A stretch of 64,000 bases of DNA from Streptomyces monashensis (GTDB taxonomy: Bacteria; Actinomycetota; Actinomycetes; Streptomycetales; Streptomycetaceae). Position 1 is the stretch's first letter. Every line of letters starts with the position of its first letter. The stretch is from NCBI RefSeq assembly GCF_001866665.1, contig NZ_MLYO01000063.1, positions 62,001 through 126,000 on the forward strand, in the 5' to 3' direction. A model generated the notes under the pieces. The model did not search any database and had not been told where the DNA came from. It saw nothing but the letters and a program-made list of their open reading frames with translations. A program made the position numbers and the translations under genes. This document shows positions 42,494 through 52,321 of the stretch, in pieces.

Positions 42494-43525
42494 TCATCTG
42501 CGCGGCTGGGCGTCCAGCACCTGCTGGAGCGCCTCGAACTCCTCGACACACTTGCCGGAGCCGAGCGCCACGCTGTCCAGCGGGTCCTCGGCGATGTGGA
42601 TGGGCATGCCGGTCTCCCGGCGCAGCCGCTCGTCGAGACCGCGCAGCAGGGCTCCGCCGCCGGTCAGAACGATTCCCCGGTCCATGATGTCGCCGGACAG
42701 CTCCGGCGGGCACTTGTCGAGGGTCGTCTTGACCGCGTCCACGATCGCGTTGACCGGTTCCTCGATCGCCTTGCGGACCTCGGCGGCCGAGATGACGACG
42801 GTCTTGGGCAGCCCGGAGACCAGGTCCCGGCCGCGCACTTCGGTGTGCTCGTCAGCGTCGAGGTCGTACGCCGAGCCGATCGTGATCTTGATCTGCTCGG
42901 CCGTGCGCTCGCCCAGCAGAAGGCTGTACTCCTTCTTGATGTACTGGATGATCGCGTTGTCCAGCTCGTCGCCCGCGACGCGGATGGACTGGGCGGTGAC
43001 GATGCCGCCGAGCGAGATGACCGCGACCTCCGTGGTGCCGCCGCCGATGTCCACCACCATGTTGCCCGTGGCCTCGTGGACCGGCAGGCCGGAGCCGATG
43101 GCGGCGGCCATGGGCTCCTCGATGATGTGCACCTGGCGGGCGCCGGCCTGGGTGGACGCCTCGATCACGGCGCGGCGCTCGACGCCCGTGATGCCCGAGG
43201 GCACACAGACGACGACCCGCGGCCTGGCGAGATACCGCCGCTTGTGGATCTTCAGGATGAAGTAGCGGAGCATCCGCTCGGTGATCTCGAAGTCGGCGAT
43301 CACACCGTCCTTCAGCGGACGGACGGCCACGATGTTGCCCGGCGTCCGGCCGATCATCTTCTTCGCTTCGGCACCGACCGCGAGGATCCCACCCGTGTTG
43401 GTGTTGATCGCGACGACGGACGGCTCGTTCAGTACGATCCCGCGACCCCTGACGTACACCAGCGTGTTGGCGGTCCCGAGGTCGACAGCCATGTCACGGC
43501 CGATGAACGACATTGAGTTCCCCAT
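42494..43525 (-). CDS. mreB: MreB, actin-like cytoskeletal protein
   Basis: 343 residues with the actin ATPase signatures DLGTANTLVYV (phosphate 1), VDIGGGTTEVAVISLGG (phosphate 2) and LTGGGALLRGLDE (adenosine), and the hinge EEPMAAAIGSGLPV. In Streptomyces it directs spore-wall synthesis rather than vegetative rod shape. ATG 43525 (MGNSMSFIGRD); an ATG at 43513 would give the usual MSFIGRDMAVDLGTAN start. Confidence 0.98.
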   Translation of the reverse strand: MGNSMSFIGRDMAVDLGTANTLVYVRGRGIVLNEPSVVAINTNTGGILAVGAEAKKMIGRTPGNIVAVRPLKDGVIADFEITERMLRYFILKIHKRRYLARPRVVVCVPSGITGVERRAVIEASTQAGARQVHIIEEPMAAAIGSGLPVHEATGNMVVDIGGGTTEVAVISLGGIVTAQSIRVAGDELDNAIIQYIKKEYSLLLGERTAEQIKITIGSAYDLDADEHTEVRGRDLVSGLPKTVVISAAEVRKAIEEPVNAIVDAVKTTLDKCPPELSGDIMDRGIVLTGGGALLRGLDERLRRETGMPIHIAEDPLDSVALGSGKCVEEFEALQQVLDAQPRR

Positions 43526-43849
43526 CCGGATTCATCTGGCCTTCCTGTGCTTCTGAGGGCATATCAGGTCGGCGAGGCGGGTGCTGTGACGTGAAGGCTT
43601 CCATCGTAAACGCGCCTGCACGGCCACTGCGCGAGGGTCTCCGCCATTGTCACCAGATGGCGGGCCGCCTCGCCTGTGGAGACGGTCCATCGGAGGCACG
43701 CGTTCCCCCGATCGGCAAGGCATATGCCAAGGGACGGCCGGAAATATACGGCCGCCCCTGGTCGCGTGTCGTCGAACCGGTCCGGAATCGAGCTGACACT
43801 CCGTCAGAAAATTTAGCGAAAACTCCTCGCGAGGTTCAGGCGCGGCCCG
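43526..43849. promoter_or_regulatory. mreB upstream region
   Basis: 324 bp between mreB and the end of ndk, with no credible gene. It is AT-richer near 43690-43820 and must contain the mreB promoter(s). I see no clear terminator for ndk, which ends at 43850. Confidence 0.35.
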
Positions 43850-44263
43850 TCACGCCCGGCCCGGGAAGAAGATCTTCACCTCGCGCTCGGCGGACTCCTC
43901 GGAGTCGGACGCGTGGATCAGGTTCTCCCGGACGATCACGCCGTAGTCACCGCGGACGGAGCCCGGCGCGGCGGCGATCGGGTCGGTCGGGCCGGCGAGC
44001 GCGCGCACGCCCTCGATGACCCGCTCGCCCTCGACGATCAGCGCGACGACCGGACCCGAGGACATGAACGCGACCAGCGGCTCGTAGAAGGGCTTGCCCT
44101 TGTGCTCGCCGTAGTGCTGCTCCAGGGTCTCCTGGTCCAGGGTCCGCAGCTCCAGCGCGGTGATCTGCCAGCCGGCCTTGCGCTCGATACGGCTGATGAT
44201 CTCGCCGGTCAGGCCACGACGGACGGCGTCGGGCTTGAGCAGGACGAGGGTGCGCTGGGTCAC
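43850..44263 (-). CDS. ndk: Nucleoside diphosphate kinase
   Basis: 137 residues, normal length. Transfers phosphate from ATP to nucleoside diphosphates through a phosphohistidine. The signature NLIHASDSEESA contains the catalytic His; LVLLKPDAVRRGL and FMSSGPVVALIVEG complete the fold. GTG 44263 with GGAGC upstream. Same strand as the DUF4233-like gene and folC. Confidence 0.98.
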   Translation of the reverse strand: MTQRTLVLLKPDAVRRGLTGEIISRIERKAGWQITALELRTLDQETLEQHYGEHKGKPFYEPLVAFMSSGPVVALIVEGERVIEGVRALAGPTDPIAAAPGSVRGDYGVIVRENLIHASDSEESAEREVKIFFPGRA

Positions 44264-44326
44264 GAGGTGCTCCTTACAACTGACGTGTGCGGTGGGACGA
44301 GGCTACAGGGCGTGTCCGTGCACCCG

Positions 44327-44689
44327 TCACACAGCGTCAGGTGTAGAGGAGGCGGACTCCGCCCGGGCGGCGAATCCGGCCTTCGCCTCGTCCACCTTCC
44401 GGCCGAAGTGCACCGACGCCCACCACAGGGCCGCGAACACCGCGCCCATGAAGTACATGGTCGGGACGAAGATGCCGGAGGCGATCAGCGCGATCTGGAG
44501 CACCCAGCCGAGGGCCACCCCGCCCGGCCGGGTCACCATGGCGCACATCAGCACGCACAGCACCATGGCGATACCGCTGACCAGCCACACCGTCGACACC
44601 GACAGGCTCGGGTCCTTCATCGCGACGAGCCCGGCGAAGCCGATGATGAAGAACTCGCCGATCAAGGTCGAGGAGCACAGCGTACGCAT
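44327..44689 (-). CDS. DUF4233-like small membrane protein
   Basis: 120 residues with four hydrophobic segments: LIGEFFIIGFAGLVAM, WLVSGIAMVLCVLMCAMV, ALGWVLQIALIASGIFVPTM and FMGAVFAALWWASVHFGRKV. A short charged C-terminus follows. This small family sits between folC and ndk in actinobacteria. It starts at ATG 44689 (MRTLCSSTLI), 10 bp after the folC stop, and is surely co-transcribed. Function unknown. Confidence 0.88.
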   Translation of the reverse strand: MRTLCSSTLIGEFFIIGFAGLVAMKDPSLSVSTVWLVSGIAMVLCVLMCAMVTRPGGVALGWVLQIALIASGIFVPTMYFMGAVFAALWWASVHFGRKVDEAKAGFAARAESASSTPDAV

Positions 44690-44699
44690 CGTTCGAGCC

Positions 44700-46214
44700 T
44701 CAGCCCTTCCCCAGCAGCAGCCGGGCCTCGCCGACCGTGATGACAGAACCCGTGACCAGCACGCCACCGCCCGCGAACTCGCCCTCCTCCTCGGCCAGCG
44801 TGATCGCGGCCTCCAGGGCGTCCGGCAGCCGCGGCTCGACCTGGACGCGCTCCTCGCCGAACACCTCGACGGCGATCGCGGCCAGCTCGTCCGCGTCCAT
44901 GGCGCGCGGGGTGGAGTTCTGCGTGACGACGACCTCGGCGAAGATCGGCTCGAAGGCCTCCAGCAGGCCGCGCACGTTCTTGTCGGCGCTCGCGCCCACC
45001 ACACCGATCAGCCGCGTGAAGTCGAACGCCTCCCGCACGGCCTCCGCCGTGGCCTCGGCGCCCGCCGGGTTGTGCGCCGCGTCCAGCACGACGGTCGGGG
45101 AGCGCCGTACGACCTCCAGCCGGCCCGGCGAGGACACGGCCGCGAAGGCCTTGCGGACGGTGTCGATGTCGAGCGGCTGCGCGCGCTGGGCGCCGACGCC
45201 GAAGAACGCCTCGACGGCGGCGAGCGCGACGGCCGCGTTGTGCGCCTGATACGCGCCGTGCAGCGGGAGGTACACCTCGGGGTACTCGCCGCCGAGGCCG
45301 CGCAGCGTGAGCAGCTGCCCGCCGACGGCGACCTGCCGCGCCACGACCCCGAACTCCAGCCCCTCGCGGGCCACGGTGGCGTCCACCTCGACGGCCTTCT
45401 TCAGCAGCACCTGCGCCGCGTCGACCGGCTGCTGGGCCAGGATCACCGTCGCGTCCTGCTTGATGATCCCGCTCTTCTCGCCGGCGATCTCGGCGGGCGT
45501 CCCGCCCAGCCGGTCCGTGTGGTCCAGGGCGATGGGCGTGATCACGGCGACGTCGCCGTCGATGACGTTGGTGGCGTCCCAGGAGCCGCCCATGCCGACC
45601 TCGACGACCGCCACGTCGACGGGCGCGTCCGCGAAGGCGGCGTACGCCATGCCGGTGAGCACCTCGAAGAAGGACAGCCGGTACTCCTGCGCGGCGTCGA
45701 CCATCTCGACGTACGGCGTGATGTCCCGGTACGTCTCGATGAACCCCTCGGCGGAGATCGGGGCGCCGTCCAGGCTGATCCGCTCGGTGATCGACTGCAC
45801 GTGAGGACTCGTGTAGCGGCCGGTGCGCAGCTCGAAGGCGCCGAGCAGGGCCTCGATCATGCGGGCCGTGGAGGTCTTGCCGTTCGTGCCCGTGATGTGG
45901 ATCGAGGGGTACGCGCGCTGCGGCTCGCCGAGCAGGTCCATCAGCGCGGAGATACGGCTGACCGAGGGCTCCAGCTTCGTCTCGCCCCAGCGGCCGGCCA
46001 GCTCCGTCTCGACCTCCCGCAGCGCCCGGTCGACCTCCGGGTCCTCGGGCCGCCCGGGCACCTCGGCCTGCGGCTGCCCGCCCTGGGTGCGCAGGGTGCG
46101 GCTGCCGGCCTCGATCACCGCGAGGTCGGGGTCGCGCGTGGTCTCGGCCTCGACGAGTTCGTCGAAGCCGTCGAGGGGATCGGGTCGGTCGTCTTCGTGT
46201 GGGTGGTCGCTCAC
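44700..46214 (-). CDS. folC: Folylpolyglutamate synthase / dihydrofolate synthase
   Basis: 504 residues, GTG 46214. Adds glutamate to dihydropteroate and folates (Mur ligase-like fold). ATP-binding SIHITGTNGKTSTARMIEAL, RYTSPHV, VEVGMGGSWDATNVI and ITPIALDHTDRLG, then the C-terminal LDAAHNPAGAEAT. An acidic ~60-residue N-terminal extension precedes the catalytic part; such extensions are common in Streptomyces FolC. Part of valS-folC-DUF4233-ndk, but a terminator-like hairpin lies between valS and folC. Confidence 0.96.
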   Translation of the reverse strand: MSDHPHEDDRPDPLDGFDELVEAETTRDPDLAVIEAGSRTLRTQGGQPQAEVPGRPEDPEVDRALREVETELAGRWGETKLEPSVSRISALMDLLGEPQRAYPSIHITGTNGKTSTARMIEALLGAFELRTGRYTSPHVQSITERISLDGAPISAEGFIETYRDITPYVEMVDAAQEYRLSFFEVLTGMAYAAFADAPVDVAVVEVGMGGSWDATNVIDGDVAVITPIALDHTDRLGGTPAEIAGEKSGIIKQDATVILAQQPVDAAQVLLKKAVEVDATVAREGLEFGVVARQVAVGGQLLTLRGLGGEYPEVYLPLHGAYQAHNAAVALAAVEAFFGVGAQRAQPLDIDTVRKAFAAVSSPGRLEVVRRSPTVVLDAAHNPAGAEATAEAVREAFDFTRLIGVVGASADKNVRGLLEAFEPIFAEVVVTQNSTPRAMDADELAAIAVEVFGEERVQVEPRLPDALEAAITLAEEEGEFAGGGVLVTGSVITVGEARLLLGKG

Positions 46215-46265
46215 AGGGCCAGTCTACGGAGGGGCACCGACAAAGCGTGCGGCGGCTTGTACGGC

Positions 46266-46300
46266 CGCGGGCCCGGCGTCTGTTCGACACCGGGCCCGCG
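46266..46300 (-). terminator. Terminator after valS
   Basis: A 15-bp stem with one mismatch (46266-46280 with 46286-46300, loop TGTTC), between the valS stop at 46332 and the folC start at 46214. Confidence 0.78.
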
Positions 46301-46331
46301 TCCCTCCGCAGCGGCGGAGACCGTCACTTGA

Positions 46332-48989
46332 TCAAGCTGCCGGGAGCTTCTCCAGCTGTGCCGTGATCCGCGCGATGTCCTCCTCCGCCTTGGCCAGGCG
46401 GGTGCGGATCTTGTCCACCACGTGGTCCGGGGCCTTGCCCAGGAAGGCCTCGTTGCCGAGCTTGGCGTTCGCCTGGGCCTTCTCCTTCTCGGCCGCGGCC
46501 AGGTCCTTCGCGAGGCGCTTGCGCTCGGCCGCCACGTCGATCGTGCCGGACAGGTCCAGCGCGACCTCGGCGCCGGCGACCGGGAGGGTGGCCGTCGCGG
46601 TGAACGAGTCGCCCTCGGGCTGCAGGCGCAGGAGCTGGCGGATGGCGGCCTCGTGCGGCGCCAGGGCCGTACCGTCCAGGGACAGGCGGGCCGGGACGCG
46701 CTGGCCGGGCTGGAGGCCCTGGTCGGCGCGGAAGCGGCGGACCTCGGTGATGACCGACCGGAGCGACTCGATCTCCTGCTCGGCCGCCCGGTCGTGGAAG
46801 CCGCCCGGTGCGTCAGCACCAGGAACGGACACAGCCTTCGGCCAGTCGGCGATCACGACCGACTCGCCGCCCGTCAGCGTCGTCCACAGCGTCTCGGTGA
46901 CGAACGGGACGACCGGGTGCAGCAGCTTCAGGGTGACGTCCAGGACCTCGCCGAGGACGCGCTTGCTGACCTCGGCCGGGGCGCCGCCCGCCATGAACAC
47001 CGTCTTGGACAGCTCGACGTACCAGTCGAAGACCTCGTCCCACGCGAAGTGGAAGAGGGCGTCGGAGAGCTTGGCGAACTGGAAGTCCTCGTAGAGCGCG
47101 TCGACTTCGGCGACGACCGAGTTGAGGCGGGAGAGGATCCAGCGGTCCGTGGCGGACATCGCGGAGGCGTCCGGCAGCGGGCCCTCCACCGTCGCGCCGT
47201 TCATCAGCGCGAAGCGGGTGGCGTTCCAGATCTTGTTGGCGAAGTTGCGGGAACCCTGGACCCAGTCCTCGCCGATCGGGACGTCGACACCGGGGTTGGC
47301 ACCGCGCGCGAGGGTGAACCGGAGCGCGTCGGAGCCGTACTTGTCCATCCAGTCCAGCGGGTTGACCGCGTTGCCGAAGGACTTCGACATCTTCTTGCCG
47401 AACTGGTCGCGGACCATGCCGTGCAGGGCGATGGTGTGGAACGGCGGGGTGCCGTCCATCGCGTACAGGCCGAACATCATCATCCGGGCGACCCAGAAGA
47501 AGAGGATGTCGTAACCCGTGACCAGGACGGAGTTCGGGTAGAACTTCGCGAGCGACTCGGTCTGTTCGGGCCAGCCGAGCGTGGAGAAGGGCCACAGGCC
47601 GGAGGAGAACCAGGTGTCGAGGACGTCGGTGTCCTGGTGCCAGCCCTCGGCCTCGGTCCCGGGCGGCTGCTCGTCGGGCCCGACGCAGACGACCTCGCCC
47701 TCCGGGCCGTACCAGACCGGGATCCGGTGGCCCCACCACAACTGCCGTGAGATGCACCAGTCGTGGAGGTTGTCGACCCAGTCGAAGTACCGCTTCTCCA
47801 TCTCCTGTGGGTGGATCTTGACCTTGCCCTCGCGGACGGCGTCACCGGCCGCCTTGGCGAGCGGGCCGACCTTGACCCACCACTGCATCGACAGGCGCGG
47901 CTCGATGGTGGTCTTGCAGCGCGAGCAGTGGCCGACGGAGTGGACGTACGGCCGCTTCTCGGCGACGATCCGGCCCTCGGCGCGCAGCGCGGCGACGATC
48001 GCCGAGCGGGCCTCCAGGCGGTCCATGCCCTGGAAGGGGCCGTGGACCGTGATGACGGCGTGCTCGTCCATCACCGCGAGGGACGGCAGGTTGTGCCGCT
48101 GGCCGATCTCGAAGTCGTTCGGGTCGTGGGCCGGGGTGACCTTGACGGCGCCGGTGCCGAACTCGGGGTCGACGTGCTCGTCGGCGACGACCGGGATGGA
48201 ACGCTCGGTCAGCGGGAGCCGGATGAGCTTGCCGACGAGGTGCTTGTACCGCTCGTCCTCGGGGTGGACGGCGACGGCCGTGTCACCGAGCATCGTCTCG
48301 GCACGGGTCGTGGCGACGACGATGGTGTCGTCTCCCTCGCCGTACGTCATGGAGACCAGCTCGCCGTCGTCGTCCTGGTACTCCACCTCGATGTCCGAGA
48401 TGGCCGTCAGACAGCGCGGGCACCAGTTGATGATGCGCTCGGCGCGGTAGATCAGCTCGTCGTCGTAGAGCCGCTTGAAGATGGTCTGGACGGCCTGCGA
48501 GAGCCCCTCGTCCATCGTGAACCGCTCACGCGACCACGCGACGCCGTCACCGAGGCGGCGCATCTGCCCGCTGATCTGGCCGCCGGACTCGCCCTTCCAC
48601 TGCCAGACGCGCTCGATGAAGGCTTCCCGTCCCAGGTCGTGCCGGGACTTCCCCTCCTTGCCCAGCTCGCGCTCGACGACGTTCTGCGTGGCGATGCCGG
48701 CGTGGTCCATGCCCGGCTGCCACAGCGTCTCGTAGCCCTGCATGCGCTTGCGGCGCGTCAGCGCGTCGATGAGCGTGTGCTCGAAGGCGTGGCCCAGGTG
48801 GAGGCTGCCGGTGACGTTGGGCGGCGGGATGACGACGGTGAACGGCGGCTTCTCGCTCTTCTCGTCCGCCTCGAAGTAACCACGCTCTACCCAGCGCTCG
48901 TACAGCGGCCCCTCTACATCGGCCGGCGCGTACTGGGTCGGCAGTTCGGTGTCGGGCGCGGGTGGCTGCTGCTGAGCGTTCTCGGTCAC
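46332..48989 (-). CDS. valS: Valyl-tRNA synthetase
   Basis: 885 residues, class I synthetase charging tRNA-Val. It shows the HIGH-type motif SLHLGHAFEHT, a CP1 editing domain (TTRAETMLGDTAVAVHPED), KMSKS in GKKMSKSFGNAVNP, and the C-terminal coiled coil (RKRLAKDLAAAEKEKAQANA). GTG 48989. The zinc-type WCPRCLTAISD and CSRCKTTIEPRLS cysteine pairs are present. Confidence 0.97.
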   Translation of the reverse strand: MTENAQQQPPAPDTELPTQYAPADVEGPLYERWVERGYFEADEKSEKPPFTVVIPPPNVTGSLHLGHAFEHTLIDALTRRKRMQGYETLWQPGMDHAGIATQNVVERELGKEGKSRHDLGREAFIERVWQWKGESGGQISGQMRRLGDGVAWSRERFTMDEGLSQAVQTIFKRLYDDELIYRAERIINWCPRCLTAISDIEVEYQDDDGELVSMTYGEGDDTIVVATTRAETMLGDTAVAVHPEDERYKHLVGKLIRLPLTERSIPVVADEHVDPEFGTGAVKVTPAHDPNDFEIGQRHNLPSLAVMDEHAVITVHGPFQGMDRLEARSAIVAALRAEGRIVAEKRPYVHSVGHCSRCKTTIEPRLSMQWWVKVGPLAKAAGDAVREGKVKIHPQEMEKRYFDWVDNLHDWCISRQLWWGHRIPVWYGPEGEVVCVGPDEQPPGTEAEGWHQDTDVLDTWFSSGLWPFSTLGWPEQTESLAKFYPNSVLVTGYDILFFWVARMMMFGLYAMDGTPPFHTIALHGMVRDQFGKKMSKSFGNAVNPLDWMDKYGSDALRFTLARGANPGVDVPIGEDWVQGSRNFANKIWNATRFALMNGATVEGPLPDASAMSATDRWILSRLNSVVAEVDALYEDFQFAKLSDALFHFAWDEVFDWYVELSKTVFMAGGAPAEVSKRVLGEVLDVTLKLLHPVVPFVTETLWTTLTGGESVVIADWPKAVSVPGADAPGGFHDRAAEQEIESLRSVITEVRRFRADQGLQPGQRVPARLSLDGTALAPHEAAIRQLLRLQPEGDSFTATATLPVAGAEVALDLSGTIDVAAERKRLAKDLAAAEKEKAQANAKLGNEAFLGKAPDHVVDKIRTRLAKAEEDIARITAQLEKLPAA

Positions 48990-49118
48990 CCGGCCAGTTT
49001 AGAGGTGCGAACCTCCCCGACGAAAACGCCGAGGTTTCTGCCTTCCGGGACCCTTCGGACGGTACGAGCGGACGCTCGGCCGGTACCTCTGACGGGGTAG
49101 CGGCACCGTCGTGCTTGA

Positions 49119-50630
49119 TCACCGCGGTTCCCCCTTGGGGACGGCAGCAACGCCTGCATCGCCGACATCAGCGGTGCAGGTGGCCCGGTACCAGGCACTA
49201 CTACGTGCTTCGCGCCACCGACTCGCACCGGCGCGCGCCTGCGCATGCTGGTGGAAACCATGGCGCTCCCGCTGGCCAGACGACCAGCCGGGTTGGGCTC
49301 GTAGATACTTCACCCGGATATCGGTGCCGGGTGGGACCGGGACGAAGGTCCCGTCATTGACGGCAAGGGTGTGGATGTTCACCCCGCCCACAGCGTCCCG
49401 GTGCAGTACCAGGGCGCAAGCCTTGTTCGCGCAGACGTACCTGCGACCACGCACTTTGCGGCGGTGGAGACAGAAGGGACATGTCTGCGAGGAGTTCGCC
49501 TCACTGATGTACTGGATCGGCAGTCCAGTCTTATAGGCGAGCTGCCGCTCCTGGGTCCCCCGCTCCCATTGCGACAGCTGTTGGCGCGTCGAGCGCGAGG
49601 CACGACGCCGCTTCTCAGTGTTCCTCTCGATCCCTCGCACGTCTCCTACGACAAGTCGCACGACCACGTCGGTGCCGTCGGCAGTTGTTCGCTCATGCGC
49701 CGCCACCAGCTCCCGGATGAAGCGGTTGGCCTTCGCGGTGACCTGATGGTTGAAGTCACGCAAGCGACGAGTGGTCTTCGCCCGCAGTTTCCTCTTCGCC
49801 TCGGCGAGCCTGCGGTGCCGACGGGACCCCGTGCGACAGCAGGACATCTTGGACTGAAGCCGGGCCATCCCCTTGTTGCGCACCTGCTTGGCTGCACGCG
49901 CCCCTCTCCCATTGATCACAAGCACTTCGTAAGCGCCGTACGGGCCGAGCGCCGCGAGCGTCATGGGGTTGATGACACCTTCGTCGACCGCGACCGTCAC
50001 GGCGTGCACGGACACGGCACCTGGTTCCGGGGCCTCGGGCGAACCGGCACCAGGCAGACTGTCATCGACAGCCCTGTAGGAGATATGCAATGCCCAACTG
50101 CGGGCCACGGTGCTCCAGCACAGTTTCATCTCGCCCCAGCGCTCCGGGGTTACCAGGTGGCCCGACCTGTCAGTGAACTCCGGCACCGGCAGCACGATCC
50201 GGTCCCGCAATCGTCCCAGCGACAGGAGGAGTCGGTCTCCGTCCCTGACCTTCCAGCCGAAGCGGGCGGTGAACACAAGAGGCCTGTACTTCTTCTCGCG
50301 CCAGGGGAGCTTCGCCTTGGCGATGCCTTGAGCCTTGTTGGCTCGGGCCAGAGCGATGGCGTCCGCCAGGTCGTACGCCACTGCCTGAGCGGTGTGGGCA
50401 TGGATCGGACGTACCTCAGCGGGCAGGGAGGTGACGTAACGGCGGATGTCCTCCCGGCCAGGTGACCGACCGGTCTCCCATTCTTCACGTACCCAGGCAA
50501 GAGTCCGGTTCCACAGCAACGCGGAGGCATGACACGCCTCGTGCGCACGTTCGTGGTGGGCTCGGTTCAACCACACCGGCACCACGGCTGTGAGCACCCG
50601 CAAGTGCTCGCCGCCCACCAGATGCCCCAT
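49119..50630 (-). mobile_element. tnpB: IS200/IS605-family TnpB (OrfB) without TnpA
   Basis: A 503-residue TnpB-type protein, the RNA-guided nuclease ancestor of Cas12, encoded by IS200/IS605-type elements. The RuvC parts are AVDEGVINPMT (first Asp), RLVVGDVRGIERN where most TnpBs have the catalytic Glu as ED(L), and HRDAVGGVNIH (last Asp). A zinc ribbon SSQTCPFC...YVCANKAC is intact. ATG 50630 is chosen because GGGGAGG lies 5 nt before it; GTG 50636 is possible. No TnpA transposase gene lies nearby. The expected omegaRNA would overlap the 3' end of the gene (around 49000-49250), but I cannot define it by eye. The ORF is intact. Confidence 0.9.
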
Positions 50631-50853
50631 GGCCACCTCCCCGATGACACACCCGAACCAGGCTCATACGAACATGCGATATCGCTCTGCCTAACGCCCC
50701 ACACCCGGATCAGGTCACGGCAAGGGGACGCCCTGTCACAGGGATGTAGTGAAACCGGCAGGATCGGTAACGGGTTGACCCCCGATGACCCGAACAGCCG
50801 CCCCTTAGGACAGGATGTTCGGAACACATAAGCGTCCTAGGGGGAACCCAGAA

Positions 50854-51861
50854 ATGAGCAACAACCAGCCGGGCCCGTACGGCCAGCCGCCCCAGCAGCC
50901 GGGTCCGTACGGCCAGCCGGGGCAGCCGGGTCCGTACGGTCAGCCGGGGCCCTACGGCCAGCCGGGCCAGCCGGGCCCGTACGGCCAGCCGCCGCAGGCT
51001 CCGCAGCCCGGCTACGGCTACCCCCAGCAGGCCCCGCCGGCGGCCCCGCCGCAGCCCAGTTACGGCTACCCCCAGCAGGGCGGCATGCCTCCGCAGCCGA
51101 ACCCGTACGGCCAGCAGCCCGGCCCCTACGGGCAGCAGCCGTACGGCGTGCCGCAGCCTCCGGCTGCTGGAGGCGGCGGCAAGAAGACGGCCGTCATCAT
51201 CGGCGCGGTGGCGGTCGTGGCGGCGATCGCGGTCGGGGCGTACCTCGTGATCGGCGGGGGTGGCGGGGGTTCCGTCGCGGACGACGGTGCCCACAAGCTG
51301 ATCACGCCCGCGACGGTGATCAACGGGACCTACACGAAGAACGCCGACGCCGGCTCCTCGGACACCATGACCGACTCCGACCGCTCGGACTTCGAGAAGT
51401 GGGGAGTGAGCAACCCCCAGCAGGTGACGGGCGTCTACGAGAACGGCACGGGGCTCACCAAGAAGGGGCTCAACTTCAAGGGTGTGTACGGGACCATCAA
51501 GAATCCCGAAGCGGTCGTCGACGCCATGTTCGCCAAGGCCAAGGCGGGCTCCTCGAAGGACCAGAGCGGCGACTCCGGCTTCCAGGGCAAGCTGATCGGC
51601 AGCCCCCAGACCGTCAACCCCTCGGGCCTCTCCAACGCCGTCATGAAGTGCCAGGTGGCCCAGATCGACACCTCCGGCTCCGCGCAGTCCGGGGTACCGA
51701 AGACCGTGAAGATGCCGGTGTGCATCTGGGGTGACCACAGCACGGTCGCCCTGGTCACGGCCTACAGCGTCGCCACCCTCGCCTCGGGCGACGGCGGCTC
51801 GATCGACGACACGGCGGGAATCGCGGCCAAGCTGCGCAACGACGTCCGGGTGAAGGCCTAA
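50854..51861 (+). CDS. Pro/Gln/Gly-rich membrane-anchored protein
   Basis: 335 residues. The N-terminal ~115 residues are cytoplasmic repeats of GPYGQPGQP. A single transmembrane segment TAVIIGAVAVVAAIAVGAYLV follows (about 125-145), then a ~190-residue extracytoplasmic domain with two cysteines (MKCQVAQ and VCIWGDH). This topology is common among streptomycete membrane proteins with PGQP tails. ATG 50854 is preceded by AGGGGGAA; a further in-frame start at 50815 is less likely. Ends at the hairpin at 51887. Function unknown. Confidence 0.88.
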   Translation: MSNNQPGPYGQPPQQPGPYGQPGQPGPYGQPGPYGQPGQPGPYGQPPQAPQPGYGYPQQAPPAAPPQPSYGYPQQGGMPPQPNPYGQQPGPYGQQPYGVPQPPAAGGGGKKTAVIIGAVAVVAAIAVGAYLVIGGGGGGSVADDGAHKLITPATVINGTYTKNADAGSSDTMTDSDRSDFEKWGVSNPQQVTGVYENGTGLTKKGLNFKGVYGTIKNPEAVVDAMFAKAKAGSSKDQSGDSGFQGKLIGSPQTVNPSGLSNAVMKCQVAQIDTSGSAQSGVPKTVKMPVCIWGDHSTVALVTAYSVATLASGDGGSIDDTAGIAAKLRNDVRVKA

Positions 51862-51886
51862 TCACTCACCTACGCCAACATGGCGA

Positions 51887-51916
51887 GGCACGGCCACTGA
51901 CCCCAGTGGCCGTGCC
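51887..51916 (+). terminator. Terminator after the 50854 gene
   Basis: A perfect 13-bp stem GGCACGGCCACTG / CAGTGGCCGTGCC with an ACCC loop. Confidence 0.85.
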
Positions 51917-51924
51917 CCCGGTCG

Positions 51925-52107
51925 TCACTTGCTATCAGCTAGCCGGCAAACGGTAAGCGCGTCGTCGGGCTTTACCCCTATACCGATGAGATCGGAAGCG
52001 CACACAGGCACCTCGATCCAGCCGCTCGCGCCGACCTCGCAGTACCTCTCCACCAGGGGGCCCACTCGGTAGCCATGGTTGCCCAGGTAGTTGTCGCACA
52101 TACTCAC
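51925..52107 (-). CDS. Small hypothetical protein
   Basis: 60 residues from GTG 52107 (or ATG 52101, MCDNYLGNHGYRV). It contains ERYCEVGASGWIEVPVCASD and ends CRLADSK; four cysteines and no membrane segment. Codon bias is weaker than in the core genes and no good ribosome binding site is present. It lies in the accessory patch left of the clpX fragment. It may be a real small gene or a chance frame. Confidence 0.45.
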   Translation of the reverse strand: MSMCDNYLGNHGYRVGPLVERYCEVGASGWIEVPVCASDLIGIGVKPDDALTVCRLADSK

Positions 52108-52321
52108 GTTGGCGCTCGCGGACGTTCGTGGAACTCCTCCGTTTTCACGGCCACAAGCCAGCCGAACTCATGTCCGTTTCCGTCGGGCGCATAAGATCAC
52201 GGAAAGTCGGCTTCGACAAGACATGACGTGAACCTGTCGCAATCCTTTCGATTATGCTCCGCAAAAGGAAAGTCCGGCACCTCCCAAGTGCCGGGCAGCA
52301 CCCATGACTTTGGAGAAGCAT

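Noticed and set aside
48990..49118. A T-box or other leader controlling valS
   Set aside because: The short region upstream of valS shows no conserved T-box sequence or specifier stem, and actinobacterial T-boxes are mostly linked to ileS.
49119..50630. A complete IS200/IS605 element
   Set aside because: No TnpA gene lies nearby and I could not identify left- and right-end hairpins or cleavage sites, so only the tnpB gene is claimed.
52108..52321. A small gene encoding WEVPDFPFAEHNRKDC-type sequence
   Set aside because: The frame runs on from the clpX fragment and has neither a start nor codon bias of its own.
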